Shown in pieces: positions 11,615-21,171 of a stretch of DNA of 64,000 bases (positions are counted from its first letter, which is position 1; every line of letters starts with the position of its first letter). The notes beneath the pieces are model-generated. The model was not told the DNA's origin. It made no database searches and saw only the letters and a program-made list of their open reading frames with translations. This DNA is from Acridotheres tristis (lineage: Eukaryota; Chordata; Aves; Passeriformes; Sturnidae): positions 1,935,001 through 1,999,000 of the forward strand of contig CM072908.1 in assembly GCA_037013685.1 (NCBI GenBank). The letters are read 5' to 3'. Position numbers and translations under genes: made by a program.

Positions 11615-12250
11615 TTCACAGAATCCTGGAATCCAGGAATCACAGAATCCTGGAATCACAGAATCCAGGAATCACAGAATCCCCGAGTCAAGGAGTCTCA
11701 GAATTCCAGAATCCCAGAACTGTGGAATCTCAGAATCATGAAATCCCAGAATCTCAGAATTACGGAATCCCAGAATCATGGCATTTCAGAATCTCAGAAT
11801 CATGGAATCCCAGAATCACAGACTCATGGAATCCCAGAATCACAGAATCATGGAATCCCAGAATCACAGAATCATGGAATTTCAGAATCTCAGAATCATG
11901 GAATCCCAGAATCTCAGAATCATGGAATCCCGGAATCCCAGAATCCCAGAATCATGAAATCCCAGAATCCTGGAATCCCAGAATCTCAGAATCATGAAAT
12001 CCCAGAATAATGGAATTTCAGAATCATGAAATCCCAGAGTCCTGGAATCCCAGAATCCCAGAATCCCGGAATCCCCAGGCTGGAAGAGACCTCCACGATC
12101 ACCGAGTCCAACCCGAACACCCCGACCAAACCCCAGCACCGAGTGCCACATCCAATCTCCTGTGAAAAAACCACATCCAGGGATGGTGACTTTGACTCCT
12201 CTGGGTTCCCTGCTGCCCTCAGGTTTCCATGGAAGAGAATTCCACGTGCA
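11615..12250 (-). mobile_element. CR1-like LINE 3' fragment with expanded tail
   Basis: The stretch 12070-12210 reads, on the plus strand, as the reverse complement of the avian CR1 3' end: ggctggaagagacctccacg, gatcaccgagtccaaccc, ccagcaccgagtgccacat and ccagggatggtgact. The CR1 3' tail is a short (ATTCTRTG)n microsatellite. Here the matching side (11615-12060) is a 450 bp array of cagaatcatggaatcc-type units, so the element lies on the minus strand, is 5'-truncated and has an enlarged tail. The family match is by recall, not by search. Confidence 0.75.
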
Positions 12251-12659
12251 CGTGTCCCCTCCCTGCTGCCCCCCTGTCCTGGAGCAGCTCTGGAGCTCCC
12301 CAGCTCCAAGGAGCAGCGGAATTTTTGTGCCCTCTCCTTTTTTTTTTCCCCCTCCCGATTTCCTGGCTGCACTGAGGGGCCGTGGTTCTCCTTGGAGCCC
12401 TTGGGTGCTGTCCCACATCTCCGGAGCTGCCTCATCCCAAACTGGGAGGCGCCTCTGGAATCCTGGCTGGAGGCTGGAGCCTCTTCCCAACGTCCCCCAA
12501 GGGCTGCGATGGGCAGCGGGGTTTGTTGGGATTTGGGGGTGAATCCCTGCCTGGGCAGTGCCTTAGGGATCATCCTGGCATCTCCAGGGCCTCCAGAGCT
12601 TCCAAGGAAACTGAGAATCCCAGGCAGGGCTCCCCACCCTGCTGCCCTCCATCATCCAC

Positions 12660-13440
12660 CAGCCTCTGGAATTTCTTATCCCATTCCCTCCCCTCTGGAA
12701 TTTCTTATCCCATCCCCTCCTCTCTGGAATTTCTTATCCCATCCTCTCTGGAATTTCTTATCCCATCCCCTCCCCTCTGGAATTTCTTATCCCATCCCCT
12801 CCTCTCTGGAATTTCTTATCCCATCCCCTCCCCTCTGGAATTTCTTATCCCATCCCCTCCTCTCTGGAATTTCTTATCCCATCCCCTCTGGAATTTCTTA
12901 TCCCATCCCATCCTCTCTGGAATTTCTTATCCCATCCCCTCCCCTCTGGAATTTCTTATCCTATCCTCTCTGGAATTTCTTATCCCATCCCATCCCCTCT
13001 GGAATTTCTTATCCCATCCCCTCCCCTCTGGAATTTCTTATCCCATCCCCTCTGGAATTTCTCATCCTGTCTGGAATTTCCTGTCCCATCCTCTATAGAA
13101 TTTCTCATCCCATCCCCTCTGGAATTTCCTATCCCATCCCCTCTGGAATTTCCCATCCCATCTTCTCTAGAATTTCTCATCCCATCCCCTCTGGAATTTC
13201 TTATCCCATCCTCTCTGGAATTTCTTATCCCATCCTCTTTGGAATTTCTTATCCCATCCTCTATAGAATTTCTCATCCCATCCCCTCTGGAATTTCCTAT
13301 CCCATCCTCTCTGGAATTTCTTATCCCATCCTCTTTGGAATTTCTTATCCCATCTTCTCTAAAATTTCTCATCCCATCCTCTCTGGAATTTCCCATCCCA
13401 TCCTCTCTGGAATTTCTTATCCCATCCTCTCTGGAATTCC
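12660..13440. repeat. Minisatellite, about 22-28 bp unit (ggaatttcttatcccatcc)
   Basis: About 32 copies with unit length varying by the number of cctc blocks. The unique sequence 12250-12660 before it and 13440-13950 after it has no recognised feature. Confidence 0.9.
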
Positions 13441-13959
13441 TGATCTTTTCTCTTCCCTGTTCAGAAACCTCATGGTGGTTTGTTCCTGGGGCTGGAATTG
13501 TGTCCTTGGATTTTGAGGCTCCTCACCCTCAGGGGCTCAACTCCCACATTCCAGAGCCTCTCTCTTGGCTCCAGGGAATTCCTGCTTCCTTAGGAAAGCG
13601 CTGGTCCGGGTTTTCCTGCATTTTCTGGCTGTGCCACCTCCGTTCCCACCGGATTTTTGGGATGAGCAATTCCGAGGGCAGAGCTCTCAGTGTCTGGAGG
13701 GGTCCTGGTGACTCTGCAGGGAAAAATCTGCCCTGGGGCCTCCTGTGCTTCCTGAAATCAGGAACAATCTCCTCCCACCCATCCTTGGGAATGGAAATGC
13801 CCCTTTTTTGGGCTGGAAATCCCAGGATTTAAAAGTTTTAAGAAGCCAGATTTTAAAGGTTTTTAAAAAGCCAGGGTTTAAATGTTTTTTAAAAGCCAGG
13901 GTTTGAAATTTTAAAGTCAGAGTTTAAAAGTTTAAAAGGCCAGGGCTGAGCAGTGTCCT

Positions 13960-14400
13960 GCAGCTCTGGAATAGCTGGGATGGGGTTGGGAGTTTTGGTG
14001 CTGATCCTGATCCTAAAACCAGCCCTAAATTTGAGTCCTGCAGCTCTGGAATAGCTGGGATGGGGTTGGGAGTTTGTGGTGCTGATCCTGATCCTAAAAC
14101 CAGCCCTAAATCTGAGTCCTGCCTGTTCCTGGCACAGCTGGGACGGGGTTTGGAGTTGATCCTGCTCCTAAATCCAGCCCTAAATCCAGCCCTAAATCCA
14201 GCCCTAAATCTGGGTCTTGGCTGCTCCTGGCACAGCTGGGACGGGGTTTGGAGTTGATCCTGCTCCTAAATCCAGCCCTAAATCCAGGCCTAAATCCAGG
14301 CCTAAATCCGGGTCTTGGCTGCTCCTGGCACAGCTGGGATGGGGTTGGGAGTTTTTGGTGCTGATCCTGCTCCTAAATCCAGCCCTAAAGCCGGGTCTGC
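13960..14400. repeat. Repeat of about 70-95 bp with nested 12 bp unit
   Basis: Five long units share gctgggatggggttgggagt and gatcctgctcctaaatc. Inside them a short ccagccctaaat unit is itself repeated two to four times. Confidence 0.8.
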
Positions 14401-16015
14401 CTCCCTCAGGACCCCCCCAGACCCCTCTGGCCCCCCAGCCCAGCCCTGGGGAGCTGCAGGAGCCCGAGCCCAGCTCTGATCCCGGGCTGGGAGCTGGGAC
14501 ATCCCAGAATTTATTCCCTCTGCAGCCCCAGCCCCATTTGGTGCATTTTTTGGTGCATTTTTTGGTGCTGATCCCCCCCCCCTCGAGCTGGAAAATCTCC
14601 GAGGGCTCCTCCAAAGCTGCTGAGAGTGAAGGAGAATTTTCGGATTTTTCAGCCCTGCCACGCCCTGCTCGTGGATTTCAGCACAGCCCTTGTGGTTTGG
14701 GGTTTTTTTGGGGGCGGTTTTAAAAACCTCTACAGCGACTTCAAACTGGTTTTCAAACCCCCTCTGGTTTTTTAGGAGGAGTTCAAAACCCAACTGATCC
14801 TTTCTGTGAGCCAAGGAGAACCACGGCTTCCGCTTTTTTTGGGTCGTTTTATTTCACTTTTTTTCTTCTTTTTTTAAATTTTTTATTTTTTTTTCTGGCA
14901 ATTCCGGCCAGAAATCCTGGCTGGGTTGCACCCTGGAAGCTCAGACTCACTGCTGAAATACATGAAGTTGAGAGAATTTAAAAAAAAAAAAAAAAAAAAA
15001 AAGTAAATATGGGTGCAAAAAGCAGCGTTTTGCCAGACAATGGATCTATTTAACATGTATTGGTACTTTTATTTAGAGTCAATGTAAAAAAAAAAAAAAA
15101 AAAAAAGCAACTTTGTGCACTTTTCCTACCTGACAGTATTTTGGGGGGTTTTATGTTCTTTTGTCATGGGTTTTGTGCTTTGTCTTTTTTAATCCGTGGA
15201 ATTGTTAAGTATTTAATTTATTCTTATTATTGATGTGCCCAGAGGACTAGTGCAATTTTTATTCAATACAGTTGGTCTGTATTTAATGTCAGGATTTTAT
15301 TTTTATTTTATTTTATTTTTTTTTGGGGGGGGGGTAGCGTTTTTAGGGAATATTTTTCCAAACCTGCCTTTTTTTTTTTCCTTCCTTGTTTTCCTTCCTT
15401 CTCCTCCTCCTCCTTTTCCCTTTTGTTTTCATCACACAACTCCTGAGGATTTAAATGCCTCAAATTCGAGATCTAACCCAACACCCTGCAGTCCCTAAAC
15501 CAACAATTTCTCCAGGAAAAAAAAACAAAAAAACACGTTCAGATGCACTTCTCCCTGTTTTCTGTGTTTCTTTGGTTTTTATTTCTCCTCGGGGGGTTTG
15601 GGAGGGGCTGTGCACTCCGAATTTCCCAGGGGCGGTGGGGAAGGGGCACAGAAAATTAAATTTCGGTGAAGAAAATGCTTTTCCAGGCTCTGGGGAAGAT
15701 GAGGAAAAAAAGAAAATTTTGTCGTTTCTCCTGCCTCAAACGCAGCTGGATTTGTGGTGGGAATGTTGGAGACCCCAAATTATTTTTCTGTTTTATTTTT
15801 TTTTTATTTTCCCTTTTATTTTTCCAAGGGTGTGGGAGTGTTTCCTCTGGATTTAACCACATTTAACAGGAGGAATTTACCTTTGTCTGGAAAACCAAGA
15901 GCCCAAATTCCCCTCGGCCACCCAGGACCCTCCAAATCCTTGGAATTTCTTGGGATCTGGGGGAATTTTCCTCTCCCTGCCCTCACTTTTATTTGGCCCA
16001 AAGTGCCTGGACTTG
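14400..16015. other. Mostly unique sequence, possible distal ACAP3 3'UTR
   Basis: No gene recognised. It contains several long A and T runs (about 14980, 15090 and 15310) and the conserved-looking block at 14930-15290 described under the ACAP3 3'UTR. Confidence 0.5.
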
Positions 16016-16019
16016 GGTC

Positions 16020-16775
16020 CAGCCTGGGTTTGGAATTCTGGGTTTGGATTTTTGGGTTTGGATTCTGGGTTTGGATTTTTGGGTTTGGATTTTCTGGATT
16101 TGGATTTTTGGGTTTGGATTCTGGGTTTGGATTTTTGGGTTTGGATTCCTGGGTTTGGATTTTTGGGTTTGGAATTCTGGGTTTGGATTTTTGGGTTTGG
16201 AATTCTGGGTTTGGATTTTTGGGTCTGGATTTTTAGGTTGGGAATTCTGGGTTTGGATTTTTAGGTTGGGAATTTTGGGTTTGGATTTCTGGATTTGGAT
16301 TTTTGGGTTTGGATTCCTGGGTTTGGATTTTTGGGTTTGGATTTTCTGGGTTTGGATTTTTGGGTTTGGATTCCTGGGTTTGGAATTTTAGGTTTGGATT
16401 CCTGGGTCTGGAATTCTGGGTTTGGATTTTTGGGTTTGGATTTTTAGGTTTGGATTTTTGGGGTTGGATTTTTGAGTTTGGATTCCCAGGTTTGGATTCT
16501 GGGTTTGGATTTTTCGGATTGGATTTTTTGGGTTTGGATTCCTGGGTTTAGATTTTAGTATTTGGATTTTTGGGTTTGGATTCCCAGGTTTGAATTTTTG
16601 GGTTTGGATTTTTGGGTTTGGATTTCTGGGTTTGGATTTTTGGGTTTGGATTTTTGGGTTTGGATTTTTGGGTTTGGAATTCTGGGTTTGGATTTTTAGG
16701 TTGGGAATTTTGGGTTTGGATTTCTGGATTTGGATTTTTGGGTTTGGATTTTTGGGTTTGGATTCCCAGCTGGGA
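16020..16775. repeat. Minisatellite, about 14-15 bp unit (tttggatttttgggt)
   Basis: About 50 copies of a 14-15 bp unit. On the plus strand it translates as Phe/Gly/Leu/Asp/Trp repeats in all frames, which accounts for the overlapping short open frames. Confidence 0.9.
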
Positions 16776-17424
16776 TGAGCTCTGCCTGAATTTCCAGATA
16801 ATCCATAAAATTTCAGTTTATTTTGGTGCTGCTGCCTCTGAGATGGGAAATTCCTTGGAGTATTTTAAAAGGGGAAAAAAAATGGGATTGGAAGATTTGC
16901 TGCCTTTAACAACAACAACAACAAAAAATCCCAAAAACGCCAAGCCGGGTGTGCCAAGCTGAGCTGTCACTCCTGGAATTCTCCAGGTTGGAAATCTCTG
17001 GGACCATCACGGGGAGGATTTTGGGATCCTGAGAGCAGCAACAGCAAAATCCCCGCGCTGGATGCAGGGAGAGCCCGGGAGAAACGCACGGGAACTGCTG
17101 CCCCAAATGGGAATTTGGGGATTTTTCTCAGGAATTCCCGTCCCTGGCCGCGTGTCCCGCGGTTGTGGCAGGGCTGGAGGGAGGTGACACCGAGCAGGGC
17201 CGGGGACAACCCGGGGGTGGCACCGGGACAGCGCTGGGGGGGAGGGACGGGGGGCTCTGAGGGGGAAAAATTGGGATTTTTTTGGAGATTCCAGAATGGG
17301 GAATTCCCGGGGAATTGGGAGCCCGAAATTGGGGAGGGAACGAGGGCGGGGGGGGGCCAAGGTGGCTCCCGGGGGGGAATGGGTGGGAATTCTGCTGTCC
17401 CCAGAGGTGACACCGCAGGAGGGA

Positions 17425-17790
17425 CCCGGGCACACGTGGGGACACCTGGGCACACTTGGGCACACGTGGGGACACCTGGGGACACCTGGGCACACCCGGG
17501 GACACCTGGACACACCTGGGCACACTTGGGGACACCTGGGCACACCTGGGCACACCTGGGCACACCTGGGGACACCCGGGGACACCTGGGCACACCTGGG
17601 CACACCCGGGGACACCTGGGCACACCTGGGCACACCTGGGGACACCCGGGGACACCTGGGCACACCTGGGCACACTTGGGCACACTTGGGGACACCTGGG
17701 CACACCCGGGGACACCTGGGCACACCTGGGCACACCCGGGGACACCTGGGGACACCTGGGCACACCCGGGGACACCTGGGCACAGAGACA
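17425..17790. repeat. 10 bp G-rich minisatellite (cacacctggg)
   Basis: About 36 tandem 10-mers of the form SacacYYggg. A GGG run recurs every 10 nt on the plus strand with 7 nt between runs. Confidence 0.92.
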
Positions 17791-17844
17791 CAGACTGTGG
17801 CCAGGCCAGAAAAGTCATTTTTGGCCATCTCTGAGGAGTTCGAA

Positions 17845-17960
17845 CCACCTGAGAGCTCCTTTGGCCACCTGAGAGTTCCTTTGGCCACCTGAGAGCTCCT
17901 TTGGCCACCTGAGAGCTCCTTTGGCCACCCCAGAAGGATTTTTGGCCACCCCAGAGCCCC
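17845..17960. repeat. 20 bp short array (gagagctcctttggccacct)
   Basis: About five copies of a 20 bp unit, the last ones degenerate. It lies next to the 10 bp G-rich array and a cctccctccc run at 17990-18020. Confidence 0.8.
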
Positions 17961-17989
17961 TTTCTGGCTGTAAACAAACTCTCCCTTCC

Positions 17990-18960
17990 CTCCCTCCCTC
18001 CCTCCCTCCCTCCCTCCCTGCCCAGGTTTTTTATTCCCTTTCCCGGGAATTCTCTCTCCAATCCCTTCGTGCCTTTCCTGAGCTCCTGCTCCTCTCTCTG
18101 CCTTTTCCCTTCTCTCAATAAAAATCCGGATGAATTCCTTCCATCCTCCTTTCTCACCTCGGTTTCTTGCCTGGATTTACTAAAATCACCATTTTTGAAC
18201 CTGTTTTCCTTCTCCGGGCTGAGCTGCGGGGCACTGAATGACAAAGGAAAATCTGCTTTTTTAAAAAAAAAAATATTTTTTTTTTCCCCTGGGGTTTCTG
18301 GGGCTCTGTCTCCCTTCTGTGGCTTCATCACCAGGTAAAAATGAGGAAAAAAAAAAAATCAAATTACAGGCAGAAATGCCAGAAATGTGAAACCACGGCC
18401 GTCATTAATGGCATGAGGGTGTTTAATTACCCCCGCGATCGCAGCACAGGAAATTCCGTCCCCAACTCTCTGCCTTCCCCTGGGGCTGGAATTTTGTTTT
18501 GTTCCTGCTCCAAGCAGCTCGGAAAAATCAGATTTGACCCGAGGCCGGACCGATCCCCTCCCCTGGGGGATTTTGTCACTTTTGGGATTTTTCTGGATTT
18601 TCCAGCTCGGGTTTGGGGCATCCCAGGGGCTCGGGGGTGGCCCTGGGGCAGAATTTGGGGTGAAATCCCGATTTATTTCGGGTTATTTCCCTGTGGCTGC
18701 CCCTGAGCTGGGGGGAAATTCTCTGAGGGAAATTTCTTGGAGTGTTTTAAAGGAAAAAAAACAAAAAAAAAACAAAAAAGTGGGATTGGAAGATTTGATC
18801 CCTTTAACAAAACAAACAATAAACCCCCAGGTGTGAACAGCTGAGCTGCCAAACGGAATTATTAATTATTATGTTATCGTTAATAAATTATAAAGTCTTA
18901 TCCTTATAAATTATTATTAATTATTATTGGAAGAGACCAACCAGGATGTTCTGGAATAAA
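17990..18960. other. Unique convergent-intergenic sequence
   Basis: No gene recognised. It holds an AATAAA at about 18116, poly-A runs near 18260 and 18345, and at 18720-18845 a block that also occurs at 16845-16970. Confidence 0.5.
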
Positions 18961-18969
18961 TTCCAAATA

Positions 18970-19360
18970 AATCGCAGATTCCCATCCCTGAATTCCCAAT
19001 TCCCATCCCCAATTTCCATCCCTGAATTCCCAATTCCCATCCCTGAATTCCCAATTCCCATCCCAAATTTCCATCCCTGAATTCCAAATTCCCATCCCTG
19101 AATTCCCAATTCCCATCCCCAATTTCCATCCCTGAATTCCCAATTCCCATCCCTGAATTCCCAATTCCCATCCCAAAATTCCAAATTCCCATCCCTGAAT
19201 TCCCAATTTCCATCCCTGAATTCCCCAATTCCCATCCCTGAATTCCCAATTCCCATCCCCAATTTCCATCCCTGAATTCCCAATTCCCATCCCTGAATTC
19301 CCAATTTCCATCCCTGAATTCCCCAATTCCCATCCCTGAATTCCCAATTCCCATCTCTCC
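18970..19360. repeat. 21 bp minisatellite (gaattcccaattcccatccc)
   Basis: About 18 copies of a 21 bp unit with ccctgaattcccaattccca; shorter copies lack one block. Confidence 0.9.
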
Positions 19361-19793
19361 TGTTCCCAATCTGACCCCAAGACCAGAAATCCCCTCCTGA
19401 TCCCAACCTGGCTCCTCCTGCAATTAAATCCTCGGATTTTTTTTTTTATTTTTTTATTTTTTTTTTTTGTGCATTGAGACCAGGATTCATCAAATCCAGG
19501 AAACTCCTGGATTTTCCTGGATTTTCCTGATCAGCTTTGGGCTTTGGCTGGCAGCGATGTCAGCAGCAAACCGAGATCCCAAAAATCAGAATTTGGTTTT
19601 GTCCTTTCAGCTTTCCAGGTTGGAAAATAAAAATAAACCCAAAAATCAGCAAAACAGATCCCAGTCCACAGTCTTTTTATTATTTTAATTTTATTATCAT
19701 TTTATTATTAAAAAGAAAAAAATTAAAAATAAAAAGCTCACGGGTTTCTTGTCCCCTGCGAGGTTCCAACAGAACAAAACCATCCCCATCAAA

Positions 19794-19809
19794 AATAAAG
19801 CTGTTTATT
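19794..19809. terminator. Candidate two-way poly(A) signal pair
   Basis: AATAAA on the plus strand at 19794-19799 and AATAAA on the minus strand (plus TTTATT) at 19804-19809 sit only 4 bp apart, as aataaagctgtttatt. The minus-strand hexamer is about 1.06 kb past the SCNN1D stop and is a plausible 3' end for that gene. The plus-strand one could serve a long ACAP3 transcript. This is inference from position and motif only. Confidence 0.4.
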
Positions 19810-20079
19810 CTATGTACAGATAAATTACTTAATTTAATTTATTACGGCAATTAATGTCAAATATTAACATTATCTCTGTTTACAAACTGCAGCAAAAACG
19901 CAGCATTCCATGGGAATCCGACGCTTTTCCTGGGACCTCAAAACGTTCCCGATCCCGATTTTTTTTTTTTCTCTTTATTTCCCTCTGGAACAGTCGGACT
20001 CAGAGGGAATTTCCTGGGAAAATCCAAAAGCAGCAGCAGCAGCACCCTGAGCCCTGGAATCCCCAAATGCAGCAGGAAA

Positions 20080-20370
20080 AGGGATTTGGGAATTCCAGGG
20101 AGAGTTTGGGAATTCCAGGGAGAGTTTGGGAATTCCAGGTGGGATCAGAGCCCCAAGAGGAGTTTGGGAATTCCCGATGGGATCAGAGCTCAGAGGGAAG
20201 GAATTTGGGAATTCCAGGTGAGATCAGAGCACAGAGGGAAGGAATTTGGGAATTCCCGGTGGGATCAGAGCTCAGGGGAAGGAATTTGGGAATTCCCGAT
20301 GGGATCAGAGCTCAGGGGGAAGGAATTTGGGAATTCCAGGTGGGATCAGAGCTCAGGGGGAAGGAGGAAC
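20080..20370. repeat. Minisatellite, about 40 bp unit, probable SCNN1D 3'UTR
   Basis: Seven copies containing gggatcagagctcaggggaa and tttgggaattcc. The array lies downstream of the SCNN1D stop on the minus strand. Confidence 0.85.
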
Positions 20371-20384
20371 AATATTCCCACAGA

Positions 20385-20785
20385 ATTTTGGGAATTCCAA
20401 GCACTGCCGCGCTCAGCTGTGGATCCAGGACATCCCTGTGACTTTTCCAGCAGGATCAAGAGAATTCCAAGGATTTCCACACCCAGGAAGTTCCCAGGAG
20501 AGGATCCAGGACATCCCTGGCACTTTTCCCACAAAATTTCAGGAATTCCAAGCATTTCTATGCTCAGGGAATTCCCAGGAGAGGATCCAGGACGTCCCTG
20601 TCACATTTCCCACAAAATTTCGGGAATTCCAAGCATTTCTATGCTCAGGGAATTCCCAGGAGAGGATCCAGGACGTCCCTGTCACGTTTCCCACAGAATT
20701 TCGGGAATTCCAAGCACTGCCACGCTCAGCTGTGGATCCAGGACATCCGTGGCACTTTTCCCAGAGAATTTTGGGAATTCCCATC
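20385..20785. repeat. Minisatellite, about 80-100 bp unit, probable SCNN1D 3'UTR
   Basis: Five copies containing ggatccaggacatccctg and gaattccaagcatttctatg. The array ends about 90 bp from the SCNN1D stop. Confidence 0.82.
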
Positions 20786-20871
20786 CTCTCCCTGCTCACC
20801 AGACCCCCTCAGCTCTGGGCTCGTCCTGTCCCAAATCCCGTCCCAAATCCCGTCCCAAATCCTGCTCCTTG

Positions 20872-21171
20872 TCACCCCCAGACCCCTCTGCCAGCGCCCT
20901 GGGGCGCCCCTGGAGCTGCGGAATTCCCGGAATTCCCGGGATTCCCGGAATTCCCGCTGCCGGGGCTCGGCCCCGCCCTGGCCCGCAGCTCTGCCTGGAT
21001 TTCTGGGATGGGGGCCGGGATTCCCAGGCTGCTGCGGAGCCGCTGGAAGCAGAGGAGCAGCGCCAGGACCAGCGCGTCCAGGAGCAGCTCCAGCATCTCC
21101 ACCACGGACAGCACGGACGAGCCGAACCACAGGCTCCACTGGCTGCCCATGCTGGACAGCAGCAGGTTCTC
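20872..21171 (-). CDS. SCNN1D: SCNN1D terminal exon: pore, TM2 and cytosolic tail
   Basis: Residues 510-608 and TGA at 20872-20874. [20 protein letters not shown] contains the selectivity filter Gly-Ser-Ser, followed by a hydrophobic TM2. The 60-residue tail is Gly/Asn/Ser/Pro-rich, partly made by a local cccggaatt repeat, and has no PPxY ubiquitin-ligase site. Confidence 0.93.
   Translation of the reverse strand, partial: ENLLLSSMGSQWSLWFGSSVLSVVEMLELLLDALVLALLLCFQRLRSSLGIPAPIPEIQAELRARAGPSPGSGNSGNPGNSGNSAAPGAPQGAGRGVWG

Larger units (their letters stand above)
10309..15290 (+). other. ACAP3: Probable ACAP3 3' untranslated region (end uncertain)
   Basis: Inference. The sequence right after the stop (10309-10790) is unique. 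The stretch 14930-15290 is unique, AT-rich and has the look of a conserved vertebrate 3' end (acatgtattggtacttttat, then a run of A, then ttattcaatacagttgg), with AATACA at about 15265 as a possible variant poly(A) signal. Between them lie arrays and a CR1 remnant, so this could instead be a short 3'UTR plus intergenic DNA. Downstream AATAAA hexamers also occur near 18116 and at 19794. Confidence 0.4.

Noticed and set aside
17007..17888. CPGVPRCPRV-type frames that resemble Cys/Pro repeat proteins
   Set aside because: Product of the 10 bp array read in all frames; no signal peptide or gene context.
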